From an uncultured Bacteroidales bacterium (lineage in GTDB: Bacteria > Bacteroidota > Bacteroidia > Bacteroidales > FEN-979), in assembly GCA_903929315.1 (NCBI GenBank), contig CAIYUC010000100.1, positions 1-47,289 on the forward strand: a stretch of DNA of 47,289 nt. The letters run 5' to 3'. Within the stretch, counting starts at the first letter, position 1; each line of letters starts with the position of its first letter. The notes under the pieces were generated by a model. It worked only from the letters and a program-made list of their open reading frames with translations, made no database searches and had not been told where the DNA came from. A program made the translations under genes and the position numbers. Below, piece by piece: positions 33,343-43,112 of the stretch.

Positions 33343-35261
33343 ACGTTAACTTTCTTTAATGAACTTTTTTTTCTGATTCTACGTGGAATTAAAATTTCCC
33401 ATTTTGTCCCGTTACCAGGCGAAGAAGTTAATTTTGCTTTCCCACCCAATAATTTTGTACGCTCAAAGATATTCATAATTCCCATACCGTGATTTTTTAT
33501 TTCCTTGGAATCAAATCCCTTCCCATTGTCGGAGTAAGACATGATAAGATTATTGTTCCTGTTGATAAAGCTTATTCTTACAGTGCTTTCTGAGACGTAC
33601 TTACTTGCATTTGTGAGCAATTCCTGTACAATACGGTATGTATGCAAGACCATTTCCTCAGGTAAATCATAAATACCCTCGGGCATATCAAGTTGTACGC
33701 ACATTCCGGTCAGCTTTTCAATATCTTCACACTGCCCCGTGATGAGCTCTTTAAAAGTGAAATGCTCCAGCATCGCTTTATTCATCCGATGGGATATGGC
33801 CCGGATACTACGACCTAAATCCTTGATCTTCGCTTGTATTTCAGCTTTGTTCCTGTCATCCGGAAGATCAAGTTTTTCTACTGCTCCTGTAATTCCCATT
33901 ATCAGTTGGCCCGTGATGTCATGAAGGTCCCTTGCCGTTCTTCCTTTTTCACTTTCTTCCATTTCGATAAGTCGTCTGGCCGAAGTAATTTGCTGATTCT
34001 GCAGTTTCATCTTGTTTCGCTGCATCAATGACAGAAGTACAAAAACAGAAACAATCACAAATAATACTGAAACAGCCAGCCATAGTTTCGTTTGTTGTAA
34101 CCGGTTTTTTTGGACGAGTAACTCTGTTTCCGTATTTTGAATGATTAATTCCTTGTTTTTTACATCGAGTTGAGCAGCCAGTAACCTTACTTGCCCGGTA
34201 GCTTGTCTTGTGTCTGCTTCTTTTCGCTTATGTAAAGCCATCCTTTCATAATGGAATGCACTATCACTCTTTTTTAATGCATAAAAAACATCGGCATATG
34301 AATCATATAGGGAAGAAAGCATGTCAATATTTCCTGTTTTTATTGCAAGTAGTAGGGCTTTCTCAAGAGATACTTTTGCCTTATTATATTCCTTTTTATC
34401 CAGATAGCTGTACACCATATTATTATAAGCGTTGATTTCAATATTGGGCAAATTCCCGTATTTTGCAATTTGCAGAGCTTTCTGGTAATAAAATAAGGCG
34501 GAATCCGGTTTGTTATTCCTGTTACCGATATCAATGTAGAATTTAGGGATTTCTTCTTCTGTACCTTTGGCTTTCATCAGGTAACTTATCGCTATTTTCA
34601 GTTGTTTGATTCCTTTTTTATTGTCACCCTGAAAGATAGAAAGATTCCCAAAAGCAGCTCCCATTTGTCTATATAATGAATGATCTTCTGAGATCTGGAA
34701 AGACATCTCAAAATTATGCCTTGCATTTGTAGTATCCTGTAACTCGTTATAAATACCTCCTAGGGCATTATAAGCATTGGCCATCAGCGCGTATTCCTTT
34801 GCGATTCCTGATAACCGTATTGTCGAGTCTAAAAGGGCAATACCTTTTTTATAATCACCGGTTGTGTTATTGAGGATAGCCAGATTATAATTGATCCGCA
34901 CTTTTTGTTTTAAAAGACCTGCCGAATCAGCAAGTTTTAAGGCATTGCTGAAATAAAAATAGCTCGAATCTTTATCATTTGTATTAAAACCAGTGCCCTT
35001 AATAATATATGCTTTAACCAAATCCTCTGCTTTACCGCTTTGCCGGGCTAGTATCAACGCTCTCTTCGCATAAAGTAAAGAAAGTCGATTATTTGTAATC
35101 CTGGTTTCTTCAACCAATGAGTCAAGTATGGAAAGCGAGTCGCTGTGATTCGTTAACGTTTTTTCCGTTTTCTCCGGAACAGGCATTGCTTCTGTAACAC
35201 GGCTTAAACCTGTCATAACTATACAAACGATAATGGAAAAAAGAAAATGGTGAACCTTCAT
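33339..35261 (-). CDS. TPR-containing membrane histidine kinase (HisKA_3 type)
   Basis: 640 residues from MKVHHFLFSIIVCIVMTGL. A signal sequence is followed by TPR repeats over about residues 40-350 (ALKLADSAGLLKQKVRINYNLA; NAYNALGGIYNEL). A coiled-coil and TM come next (LWLAVSVLFVIVSVFVLLS), then a HisKA_3 box with His447 (DLHDITGQLIMGI). The HATPase domain follows (VQELLTNASKYV; DNGKGF; GMGIMNIFERTKLLGG). It phosphorylates the coupled LuxR regulator; the periplasmic TPRs are the likely sensor. The M at 35261 gives the signal peptide. Minus-strand TACTTTTG at 35288-35295 is a good -7 element. Confidence 0.9.
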   Translation of the reverse strand: MKVHHFLFSIIVCIVMTGLSRVTEAMPVPEKTEKTLTNHSDSLSILDSLVEETRITNNRLSLLYAKRALILARQSGKAEDLVKAYIIKGTGFNTNDKDSSYFYFSNALKLADSAGLLKQKVRINYNLAILNNTTGDYKKGIALLDSTIRLSGIAKEYALMANAYNALGGIYNELQDTTNARHNFEMSFQISEDHSLYRQMGAAFGNLSIFQGDNKKGIKQLKIAISYLMKAKGTEEEIPKFYIDIGNRNNKPDSALFYYQKALQIAKYGNLPNIEINAYNNMVYSYLDKKEYNKAKVSLEKALLLAIKTGNIDMLSSLYDSYADVFYALKKSDSAFHYERMALHKRKEADTRQATGQVRLLAAQLDVKNKELIIQNTETELLVQKNRLQQTKLWLAVSVLFVIVSVFVLLSLMQRNKMKLQNQQITSARRLIEMEESEKGRTARDLHDITGQLIMGITGAVEKLDLPDDRNKAEIQAKIKDLGRSIRAISHRMNKAMLEHFTFKELITGQCEDIEKLTGMCVQLDMPEGIYDLPEEMVLHTYRIVQELLTNASKYVSESTVRISFINRNNNLIMSYSDNGKGFDSKEIKNHGMGIMNIFERTKLLGGKAKLTSSPGNGTKWEILIPRRIRKKSSLKKVNV

Positions 35262-35406
35262 ATTTCTTAAAAACTCACAAAGCAAAACAAAAGTAAGAAA
35301 TTTTACTTTTTACCTGACCTTCAATTCCATGATAATATCCAAATGTTATTCACATTTACCAGAAAAACGGAAAGGATCATTTTTTATTAGATTACCTTGA
35401 GGAACT

Positions 35407-36282
35407 CTATTTATACTTTTCATCTTTCTCATTTAACCTCAGAAACCCTTTAGGCAGCGGTGATTCAATTTTCAGTTGTTCACCTGAAACAGGATGATGG
35501 AATGCAAAATGATAAGCATGAAGCCGGATTTGCCGTTTAAATGGATCCTGCGAACCATATTTATGGTCACCTGCTACAGGGCAACCAATACCGGCCAGCT
35601 GAACACGTATCTGGTTCTTGCGCCCTGTGTCTATCCTGACCTCCAGCAGGGTGTGTGCCGGGAACTCTTTCAAAACCTTATAATGTGTGATCGCTAATTT
35701 AGCATCTTCCGATTGTTGCGTGATATACATTTTTTGCGTTGAAGTTTCCTTTAGCCAACTGCTGATCGTTCCTTCGGTTTCTTTTGGTTTTCCTTCAACC
35801 AAAGCATAATAAACCTTTTCCGTTTCTTTCCATTTTTCTTTGATCTTTTGCTGGACCTCTTCACTTTTTGCAAACAGGACTATTCCTGAAACTTCTTTGT
35901 CAAGACGGTGTACCACATAGATCCTTTCTCTTCCTTTGGATCTCTCGCGTAAATAATCCAATAGCATTTTATACAAAGAGGTCCCAACGGTGCCTCTTTC
36001 ACCATAGGTGAGGATACCAGCAGGTTTTTCGATAAAAAGCAATTGGTCGTCTTCATAAAGGATGGGAAAAGGAGCGCCTTGGGTATTGGCAGTCATCCTG
36101 TATTTTTGATATTCAATGCAATCAGCAGGTTTAAGAAGAAAGACGGGATTCGTTATTTTTTTTCCATTCACTGAGATATTTCCATGCCCTATTATTTTTT
36201 TTATTGAAGTTCTTGAAGCTCCTTTGAATTCCTGAAGAAGAAGATCAATCAAAAAGATTTCCCTGTCTGATGTAATTTTCAT
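35407..36282 (-). CDS. RluA-family rRNA/tRNA pseudouridine synthase
   Basis: 291 residues. An S4 RNA-binding domain (TSIKKIIGHGNISVNGKKI, about 20-55) is followed by the synthase domain with the catalytic Asp128 in VVHRLDKEVSGI. It also has the family blocks FIEKPAGILTYG, LLEVRIDTGRKNQIRVQL and IGCPVAGDHKYG. It isomerises uridine in structured RNA; the target cannot be fixed from sequence. Single gene, divergent from the GH3-like gene. Confidence 0.92.
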   Translation of the reverse strand: MKITSDREIFLIDLLLQEFKGASRTSIKKIIGHGNISVNGKKITNPVFLLKPADCIEYQKYRMTANTQGAPFPILYEDDQLLFIEKPAGILTYGERGTVGTSLYKMLLDYLRERSKGRERIYVVHRLDKEVSGIVLFAKSEEVQQKIKEKWKETEKVYYALVEGKPKETEGTISSWLKETSTQKMYITQQSEDAKLAITHYKVLKEFPAHTLLEVRIDTGRKNQIRVQLAGIGCPVAGDHKYGSQDPFKRQIRLHAYHFAFHHPVSGEQLKIESPLPKGFLRLNEKDEKYK

Positions 36283-36518
36283 TTCACCTGGTTAACTTAA
36301 AAAAATTATGAACACCCGTGATGACATGATGGTTTTAAAGACCCAAAATTAAGTATTCTTCTTTTGCGCTTTCATTTGCCGGTAATAAAAATTAAATTAC
36401 CTTATGTAAGCTCGGGATCATCGCCCGGGCTCTTTTCACCTTATCAAAAACTAAGAGCACCAAGTTTACCAATATTGTTTTAATTTTACCCTTTCAAACT
36501 GTCTTTCAAAGATCCGAT

Positions 36519-38063
36519 ATGCCGATCCTGGGATCCATAATAAAAACCGCCTATACCTTAAGACATTTTCCCCTTGATATTAAAAAAAACTTCAATCCTT
36601 CATGGGTACAAAAGAAAGAATTAAAAAAATTGCTGATAAAAGCCCAGGATACGGCTTTCGGTGAGCATTACCATTTTGCTGATATCCTCGGGCAGAAAGA
36701 CATTGTAAAAGCCTTCCGTTCTGTAGTCCCGATCCTGGATTACAGCACCATGTTCAAAAACTGGTGGTACCGTAGTTTGAATGGAGAACCATGGGTTACA
36801 TGGCCGGGGAAAGTCAAATATTTCGCTCTTACATCAGGGACTTCGGAAGCATCCTCGAAACATATTCCTGTTACCCAGGATATGCTTCGTGCCATAAAGA
36901 AAGCCAGCATACGTCTGCTGGTTACAACAACCAAATACAATTTCCCGGATGAATTTTATGAGAAAGGCGCTCTGATGATCGGGGGGAGTACTCATTTACA
37001 GTTCAACGGGACTTATTACCGTGGCGATCTTTCGGGCATCACTGCCAATAACCTTCCATTTTGGTTTCAGCATTTTTACAAACCGGGCAGGCGGATTTCA
37101 CGTGAAAAGGAATGGTCAGTCAAACTGAACGAGATCGTCAGGAATGCAAAAGACTGGGATATTGGGATTATTGTTGGAGTTCCGGCATGGATCCAGATCA
37201 TACTTGAAAAAATTGTCTCCTACTATAAAGTAAAAACTATACACGAGATTTGGCCAAATTTTTCTGCTTACGTACATAGCGGGGTCTGTTTTGATCCTTA
37301 TGTTAAAAGCTTCGAACGATTGCTGGAAAGACCCATCGTTTATAACGAATCCTACCTTGCCTCGGAAGGATATATCGCTTATCAGCAGCCCGGCAGCAAC
37401 AAGTCAATGACCTTAATTCTCGATAACGGAATTTATTATGAATTTATCCCGTTTAACGGGGTACATTTTGATGTTGACGGCAACCTTCTTCCAAAAGCAG
37501 AATCTGTAACACTGGATGAGGTGGAAGAAAATAAGGAATATGCACTTGTGCTGTCCACCTGCGCAGGCGCTTGGCGTTACCTGATCGGTGATACGATCAG
37601 GTTTACATCGAAAGATAAATGCGAAATCATTCTTACCGGTAGAACAAAACATTTTCTGAGTATCTGCGGGGAACATTTATCTCTGGATAATATGAACCGG
37701 GCTATCAAGATGTTACAGGATGAATTTAATATCAAGATCAATGAATTCACAGTAGCCGGGATTACAACCGGACCCCTTTTTTCTCATAAATGGTTCCTGG
37801 GAACCGACGACTTGATCGACGCAGAAACCGCTGCAAATAAAATTGATGAGTACCTTAAGACCCTGAATGACGATTACCGTGTTGAACGCTCTGAAGCAAT
37901 CCGGAATGTGTACACTGAAGTCTTGCCTTTGCAGGTTTTCTATGACTGGATGAAGATCCGTGGGAAAGAAGGCGGAGCCAATAAATTTCCAAGAGTTTTA
38001 AGGAATGAACAGTTGGCAGAATGGGAGGATCACATAAAAAGAAGTAAAGTTAGGATCACATAA
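36519..38063 (+). CDS. GH3 family protein (acyl-adenylate-forming superfamily)
   Basis: 514 residues, typical of bacterial GH3-like proteins. The ATP/adenylate motif region is KYFALTSGTSEASSKHIPV, followed by YNESYLASEGYIAY and the C-terminal LVLSTCAGAWRYLIGDTIRF and ILTGRTKHFLSICGEHLS. Plant GH3 enzymes conjugate amino acids to acyl acids via an adenylate; the bacterial substrate is unknown. No signal peptide. A weak GC-rich hairpin with one wobble pair (36410-36430) lies upstream in the divergent promoter region. A LysE-like gene follows 33 bp after its stop. Confidence 0.9.
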   Translation: MPILGSIIKTAYTLRHFPLDIKKNFNPSWVQKKELKKLLIKAQDTAFGEHYHFADILGQKDIVKAFRSVVPILDYSTMFKNWWYRSLNGEPWVTWPGKVKYFALTSGTSEASSKHIPVTQDMLRAIKKASIRLLVTTTKYNFPDEFYEKGALMIGGSTHLQFNGTYYRGDLSGITANNLPFWFQHFYKPGRRISREKEWSVKLNEIVRNAKDWDIGIIVGVPAWIQIILEKIVSYYKVKTIHEIWPNFSAYVHSGVCFDPYVKSFERLLERPIVYNESYLASEGYIAYQQPGSNKSMTLILDNGIYYEFIPFNGVHFDVDGNLLPKAESVTLDEVEENKEYALVLSTCAGAWRYLIGDTIRFTSKDKCEIILTGRTKHFLSICGEHLSLDNMNRAIKMLQDEFNIKINEFTVAGITTGPLFSHKWFLGTDDLIDAETAANKIDEYLKTLNDDYRVERSEAIRNVYTEVLPLQVFYDWMKIRGKEGGANKFPRVLRNEQLAEWEDHIKRSKVRIT

Positions 38064-38093
38064 TTCATATTTCATAATTCATATTTCATAATT
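38059..38093. repeat. 2.5 copies of a 14-bp tandem repeat
   Basis: CATAATTCATATTT at 38059-38072 and 38073-38086, then CATAATT. The first copy includes the GH3-like gene's stop codon; the array ends four bases before the GTG of the exporter gene. Confidence 0.85.
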
Positions 38094-38096
38094 AAC

Positions 38097-38747
38097 GTGT
38101 TACACTCTGTATTTGAAGGAATAATACTCGGAATTACTGTCTCAATCAGCGTAGGACCCGCAATGCTTGCCTTATTGCAAACAAGCATTAAGCATGGCAT
38201 TAAAACCGGGATCTTCCTTGCCCTTGGTATCTTTACCAGTGACCTGATTGTCGTTATTTGCGCATATTTCGGGGCTTCCCACATCGTTACGAACCAGGAT
38301 ACCCATCTGATCTTCGGGATTATCGGTGGAAGCATCCTGATAATTTTCGGACTATTCCAATCTTTACGCAGAGTGAAGATGAGCGAACAGGTGGAAGCAA
38401 TCCAGGAAATAAAAGTCAAAAAACCCGGGGTATTCCCCTATTATTTCAAAGGTTTTGTTTTGAATATTGCGAATCCTTTCCTATGGGCTTTCTGGATAAC
38501 TTCCGTCATTGCCATCTCTTCATCTTATGCTGGAAATAAACTTGCTGTTCTTCTGTTTTTTTCCGGTACACTGGGTACAGTGTTTTCCATTGACATTCTC
38601 AAATGTATTCTTGCCAACAAAATCAAGGTCAATACCAATCCTTATATAAAAATATGGATCAACAGGATCGTTGGGTTTATTTTTATTCTCTTTGGAATAT
38701 TTGTCATCATCAATGTATTGTGGAAAATACCGAACCCTATGAAATAA
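38097..38747 (+). CDS. LysE/RhtB-type transporter
   Basis: 216 residues, GTG start (MLHSVFEGIILG). About six hydrophobic segments; the family signature GPAMLALLQTSIKHG, then LALGIFTSD, is near residues 20-45, and NIANPFLWAFW follows at about 125. LysE-type proteins export amino acids or their derivatives through the inner membrane. Substrate unknown. It lies 33 bp behind the GH3-like gene, and co-transcription is plausible; a tandem repeat fills the gap. Confidence 0.85.
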   Translation: MLHSVFEGIILGITVSISVGPAMLALLQTSIKHGIKTGIFLALGIFTSDLIVVICAYFGASHIVTNQDTHLIFGIIGGSILIIFGLFQSLRRVKMSEQVEAIQEIKVKKPGVFPYYFKGFVLNIANPFLWAFWITSVIAISSSYAGNKLAVLLFFSGTLGTVFSIDILKCILANKIKVNTNPYIKIWINRIVGFIFILFGIFVIINVLWKIPNPMK

Positions 38748-38820
38748 TTGATTCCTGTTTCGCTTTACTTTATGTGAAAAGAAATGCATGACTGGCAATT
38801 TCATTAAACACTAAAATAAT

Positions 38821-39384
38821 ATGGAAACAAAACTTTACAAAAACTGGTGGTTTCTCGCATTAAACGGGGTAATTGCAATCCTGGTCGGTCTTTTATTCCT
38901 GTTTTATACGATAACCTTGCTTGCTTCTATTATCAATGCTGTCGGAATTATTATCCTGGCAGGTGGTCTGGTTCAATTGATCCTGGCGCTCTACTATTTC
39001 AAGAAGGATAAAAGAATGGTTAGCAGTTTTATCCTCGCTGTTATTTTTTTTACCATCGGGATTTGCATTCTTCTCTTTCAGCAAAGTTCACAGGCACTGT
39101 TTTTTATCATGATGGGCGTTTGGGCAGTGATTGTGGGGATTTTCCAGCTTGTTATCCTGGTTAATGTGAAAAGAAATCTCTCCAATAAAAATATCATTCT
39201 TTTCAATGGATTACTGACCATTATTTTGGGTGCGCTCTTTTTCTTAAACCCATCTTCGTTTCCCGATATAGTAATAAAAATCCTGGGATTTTTCGCGGTT
39301 ATTTTTGGAGTGGTGATGATCTACCTGTCATTTGTGATTCGCAAAGTTACCCTGACAGGAGAAAAAGAGGAGCCATACAAATAA
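38821..39384 (+). CDS. DUF308/HdeD-like membrane protein
   Basis: 187 residues with about six transmembrane helices in three similar pairs (WWFLALNGVIAILVGLLFLF; IILFNGLLTIILGALFFLNP). The repeating GxxxxxxGxxF pattern is that of the HdeD/DUF308 family. Family function is poorly known; E. coli HdeD is linked to acid tolerance. The last 15 residues are charged. Own gene between the exporter and the S46 peptidase. Confidence 0.82.
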   Translation: METKLYKNWWFLALNGVIAILVGLLFLFYTITLLASIINAVGIIILAGGLVQLILALYYFKKDKRMVSSFILAVIFFTIGICILLFQQSSQALFFIMMGVWAVIVGIFQLVILVNVKRNLSNKNIILFNGLLTIILGALFFLNPSSFPDIVIKILGFFAVIFGVVMIYLSFVIRKVTLTGEKEEPYK

Positions 39385-39517
39385 TACAAACCTATGTGAA
39401 ATATAATGTAATATTGCAATTTATTTATTTCCTATTTATAGCGAATCTCTTAAAAACATTCTCATTATGAACAAACGAATTGCAACCCTCGGGGTTGAAT
39501 TGACCCGGAGTGTCATC

Positions 39518-41695
39518 ATGAAGATGAGGATGACAGCGTGGATAATGATCCTTTTCCTGGCTGTTTCCAGGTCTTTTGCCGCTAATCCTCCGGATGAGGG
39601 CATGTGGTTGCCCATACTGATTGAGCGTCTGAATTATGTTGACATGCAGAAGATGGGGCTCCATCTCACAGTTGAAGAACTTTACAGTATTAACCATTCC
39701 AGTCTGAAAGACGCGATCGTCGGGCTTTCAGGAGGTCCTGCAAGCAATGGGTTCTTCTGCACAGCAGAAGTGGTATCGGACAAAGGACTAATTTTTACAA
39801 ACCATCATTGCGGGTTTAATGCAATTGATAATCACAGCTCACCTGAACACGATTACCTGAAAAACGGCTTTTGGGCAATGTCGGAAAAAGAAGAATTGTC
39901 CAATGACAACCTCAATGCAACCTTCCTTGTGCGCATGGAAAACGTCACTGATTCAATCATTCCGTTTCTTTCCGATACCTTAAAGGAAACAGACAGAACC
40001 GCAAAAGTGAAGGACATTTCAAACAGGTTGAAAAAGAGAGCTTCAGAAAAAGATAAATACGAGGTAGCAATAAAAGCATTTTATGCAGGTAATGAATATT
40101 ATTTGTTTGTTTTTAAAACATATAAAGATGTTCGTTTAGTTGGAGCCCCACCATCCTCCATTGGCAAATTCGGCGGGGATACGGATAACTGGATGTGGCC
40201 AAGGCATACCGGTGATTTTTCCATTTTCCGGATCTATGCCGATTCTGCAGGGAATCCCGCTGAATACTCTCAGAAAAATATACCATTGCGACCCCAATAT
40301 CATTTTCCGATCAGCCTGAAGGGTGTTAAAAAGAATGATTTTGCAATGGTTTGGGGATACCCCGGAAGTACCAGTCGTTACCTCACTTCATATGGTCTCG
40401 AATATGATCTCACTGTTTTCTATCCTACTCTCGTCAAGATATTCGGTAAAGAACTGGAGGTCATGAAAGACCGTATGGACGCAGATAAGAAGGTTCAACT
40501 CGCTTACGCCAGCAACTATGCAAATATTGCCAATACCTGGAAAAATTTTATCGGACAGGAAAAAATGCTGGTTAGGAATAAAGTTGAAGATAAAAAGAAG
40601 GAAATTGAAAATTCATTCGCCGATTGGTATAATAGAGACCCGGAATTACGAAAAAAATATGGGCCTGTATTGCATAACATTCAATCGGGGTATGAAAAAA
40701 TGAATAAAATTGCGATTCCTTTTTTCTATTCAAATTTTGCAGGCTCAGGACTGAATATCGTCAGTTTCGCTAACCAGTTCGGTCAGTTGAAATCATCACT
40801 GGAAAAGAAGAGCAAGGGCGGAATTGAAGAATCTGTGAATGCATTGAAAGAAACCACAAAAACACATTTTAAGGATGACGATCTGATGGTATCCAAAAAA
40901 ACATTCGCAGAACTTCTGAAACTTTATTACAAGAATGTTCCCAAAGACCAGCTTCCTTCGATTTTCCAGGTGATTGAAAAAGATTATAAGAACAATATTG
41001 ATGCGTTTACCGATGCTGTTTATACTAAATCGGCGTTTGCAACGGCTGAAAATACGAATAAGTTCCTTGAGAAACCTACTCTTAAAGTATTCAAAAAAGA
41101 TCTCGGATGGCAGTGTGCACAATCCTTCCAGGAATCAATGGGTAAATATTCCGGAACATTTGCAGAAGCCAGGGCCTCAATCAGTGCAGGTAACCGGTTA
41201 TTCATTGCAGGACTGCGCCAGATGAACCCGGGTAAAGTATTTTATCCGGATGCCAATTCTTCAATGCGTATGTCTTATGGATCGGTTCAGGATTATTTTC
41301 CTGCAGACGCCATTCATTATGATTATTTTACCACCCTAAAAGGTGTCATGGACAAAGAGGATTCTACCAATGAAGAGTTCATTGTTGAAAAGAAATTGAA
41401 AGATCTTTTCCAGTCAAAAAATTACGGCCCTTATGGTGAAGACGGAAAAATGGTCGTTTGCTTCCTGACAACGAATGATATTACCGGCGGTAACTCAGGC
41501 AGTCCTGTGATCAATGGCAATGGACAATTGATCGGACTTGCTTTTGACGGGAACTGGGAAGCCATGAGCGGAGATATTTCTTATGAACAAAAATTACAAA
41601 GAACCATCTGTGTCGATATCCGGTATGTTCTTTTCATCATCGATAAATTCGCCGGTGATACAAACCTTATAAAAGAACTGACACTGGTACAATAA
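39518..41695 (+). CDS. S46 family dipeptidyl peptidase (DPP7/DPP11 type)
   Basis: 725 residues from MKMRMTAWIMILFL with signal peptide (SRSFAANPPDEGMWLP). The S46 triad is present: His in IFTNHHCGFN, Asp in GGDTDNWMWPRHTGDF, Ser in TGGNSGSPVINGNG. The stretch GLAFDGNWEAMSGD has Gly where, as I recall, DPP11 carries the Arg that selects acidic residues, so DPP7-like hydrophobic preference is favoured. It releases dipeptides from oligopeptides in the periplasm. The frame can also start at 39467; those 17 residues look like translated intergenic repeat (CAACCCTCGGGGTTG). Confidence 0.92.
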   Translation: MKMRMTAWIMILFLAVSRSFAANPPDEGMWLPILIERLNYVDMQKMGLHLTVEELYSINHSSLKDAIVGLSGGPASNGFFCTAEVVSDKGLIFTNHHCGFNAIDNHSSPEHDYLKNGFWAMSEKEELSNDNLNATFLVRMENVTDSIIPFLSDTLKETDRTAKVKDISNRLKKRASEKDKYEVAIKAFYAGNEYYLFVFKTYKDVRLVGAPPSSIGKFGGDTDNWMWPRHTGDFSIFRIYADSAGNPAEYSQKNIPLRPQYHFPISLKGVKKNDFAMVWGYPGSTSRYLTSYGLEYDLTVFYPTLVKIFGKELEVMKDRMDADKKVQLAYASNYANIANTWKNFIGQEKMLVRNKVEDKKKEIENSFADWYNRDPELRKKYGPVLHNIQSGYEKMNKIAIPFFYSNFAGSGLNIVSFANQFGQLKSSLEKKSKGGIEESVNALKETTKTHFKDDDLMVSKKTFAELLKLYYKNVPKDQLPSIFQVIEKDYKNNIDAFTDAVYTKSAFATAENTNKFLEKPTLKVFKKDLGWQCAQSFQESMGKYSGTFAEARASISAGNRLFIAGLRQMNPGKVFYPDANSSMRMSYGSVQDYFPADAIHYDYFTTLKGVMDKEDSTNEEFIVEKKLKDLFQSKNYGPYGEDGKMVVCFLTTNDITGGNSGSPVINGNGQLIGLAFDGNWEAMSGDISYEQKLQRTICVDIRYVLFIIDKFAGDTNLIKELTLVQ

Positions 41696-41743
41696 CTATG
41701 ATTCTTTGATAAGCGTGGTATAACGCTTGTTTTAAACTTTCAA

Positions 41744-41778
41744 ATAGGGACAGGACATATCACGTCCCTATTTTTTAT
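41744..41778 (+). terminator. Rho-independent terminator after the S46 peptidase
   Basis: ATAGGGAC (41744-41751), a 12-base loop and GTCCCTAT (41764-41771) form a perfect 8-bp stem that leads into a T tract. Confidence 0.85.
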
Positions 41779-41794
41779 TTAGCCGAAGAAACCT

Positions 41795-41802
41795 TACTTT
41801 TG
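41795..41802 (+). promoter_or_regulatory. -7 element for the CNNM/CorC gene
   Basis: TACTTTTG fits TAnnTTTG, 23 bp upstream of the ATG and just after the terminator of the previous gene. No clear -33 TTTG. Confidence 0.5.
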
Positions 41803-41825
41803 TATAATCTTTTCGATCTCCCTGT

Positions 41826-43112
41826 ATGAAATATTTGTTTTTGTTTTTTCTTTTATTGTTGAACGGGATACTTGCTATGTTCGAATTGGCCGTTGTATCA
41901 TCCCGAAAGACCCGTCTTGAAGAAAAGGCCGGAAAAGGAAGCAGGGGAGCGTCATTTGTATTGGATTTACAGAATAACCCCGCAAAGTTTCTTTCTACTG
42001 TTCAGATTGGGATCACCATTATCGGAATTCTGACAGGAGCTGTCAGTGGTTTGACCGTGGGATCCGATCTTTCTCCCGTCTTACAACTAATCGGTTTATC
42101 ACCCCAACTGGCGAAAGCCGTTTCCATTGTCCTCATTGTCGGAATTATCACTTATATCTCGCTGATATTCGGTGAAATCCTCCCGAAAACGATTGCCCTC
42201 GGCAACCCTGAACAGATTGCTGTTTATCTGAGTCCGGCGATACGTCTTTTTGCATTCATTACATACCCCCTGGTAGCTATCCTTAGCCTGTCAACAAAAC
42301 TGGTCTCAGGTGTATTTAAATTAAATCAAAACAAAAAGCCGCCTGTGACCGAAGAAGAATTGCAAATAATGATAAAACAAGGTTCGGAACATGGAGTGAT
42401 CGATAAAAAAGAATCAGATATCATTAAAGAAGTTTTTCGCTTCGGTGATAAGACTGCCTATAGCCTGATGACTTCCAGCATGGATATTGTGTTCCTTGAA
42501 ATAAATCAATCCGAAAAAGAGATTATTGATACGATCTTCCGGTCGAGTTTTTCCAGGTTTCCTGTTTGTGATAAAACCATTGATAATGTTGTAGGGATCA
42601 TTTCAGTGAAGGATCTCCTTTTTTCTCTTTCGGTAAAAAAGAAATTCAACCTTATGGAGATGATCTCAAAGCCGTTGTACATCCCGGAGACGATGCCGGC
42701 AATAAAAGTGCTTGAATTGTTCAGGGAAAAGAAAGTCCATATCGGAATTGTCGTAAATGAATTCGGTGCGACCGAAGGATTGATCACACTCCATGACATT
42801 TCAGAAAATATCCTCGGTGACCTGCCTGCGCTTTTTGATAAAACCCAACCGGAAATATTCAAAAGGGATGACGGTTCTTTTCTTGTTGACGGAAGTGTGA
42901 AAATAGAAGATCTCCAGGATCTGTTGAACAGCAAGATACTAGGGAGTGAATTCGAATCCGAAAACATTACCACCCTTGGGGGCTTGGCCATGGCTGTACT
43001 CAATCGCATACCCTCCGTGGGAGACATTTTTGTTATGGCCAATTATCATTTTGAGATCATCGAAATGGACGGCCACCGCGTCGATAAAGTCCTGATCAAA
43101 CAGGTTGCTTAA
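41826..43112 (+). CDS. CNNM/CorC-type hemolysin-family membrane protein
   Basis: 428 residues: DUF21 membrane domain with four hydrophobic helices (1-165; FELAVVSSRKTRLEEKAGKG; FGEILPKTIALGNPE), a CBS pair (about 205-335; VGIISVKDLLF; GIVVNEFGATEGLITLHDI) and a C-terminal CorC/HlyC domain (SFLVDGSVKIEDLQDLL to KVLIK). Family members take part in Mg2+ (or Co2+) efflux or transport; older 'hemolysin' names are historical. It ends 4 bases inside the convergent neighbour. Confidence 0.9.
   Translation: MKYLFLFFLLLLNGILAMFELAVVSSRKTRLEEKAGKGSRGASFVLDLQNNPAKFLSTVQIGITIIGILTGAVSGLTVGSDLSPVLQLIGLSPQLAKAVSIVLIVGIITYISLIFGEILPKTIALGNPEQIAVYLSPAIRLFAFITYPLVAILSLSTKLVSGVFKLNQNKKPPVTEEELQIMIKQGSEHGVIDKKESDIIKEVFRFGDKTAYSLMTSSMDIVFLEINQSEKEIIDTIFRSSFSRFPVCDKTIDNVVGIISVKDLLFSLSVKKKFNLMEMISKPLYIPETMPAIKVLELFREKKVHIGIVVNEFGATEGLITLHDISENILGDLPALFDKTQPEIFKRDDGSFLVDGSVKIEDLQDLLNSKILGSEFESENITTLGGLAMAVLNRIPSVGDIFVMANYHFEIIEMDGHRVDKVLIKQVA

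Noticed and set aside
38059-38093. CRISPR-like tandem repeat
   Set aside because: Contiguous 14-bp units without spacers; a simple tandem repeat.
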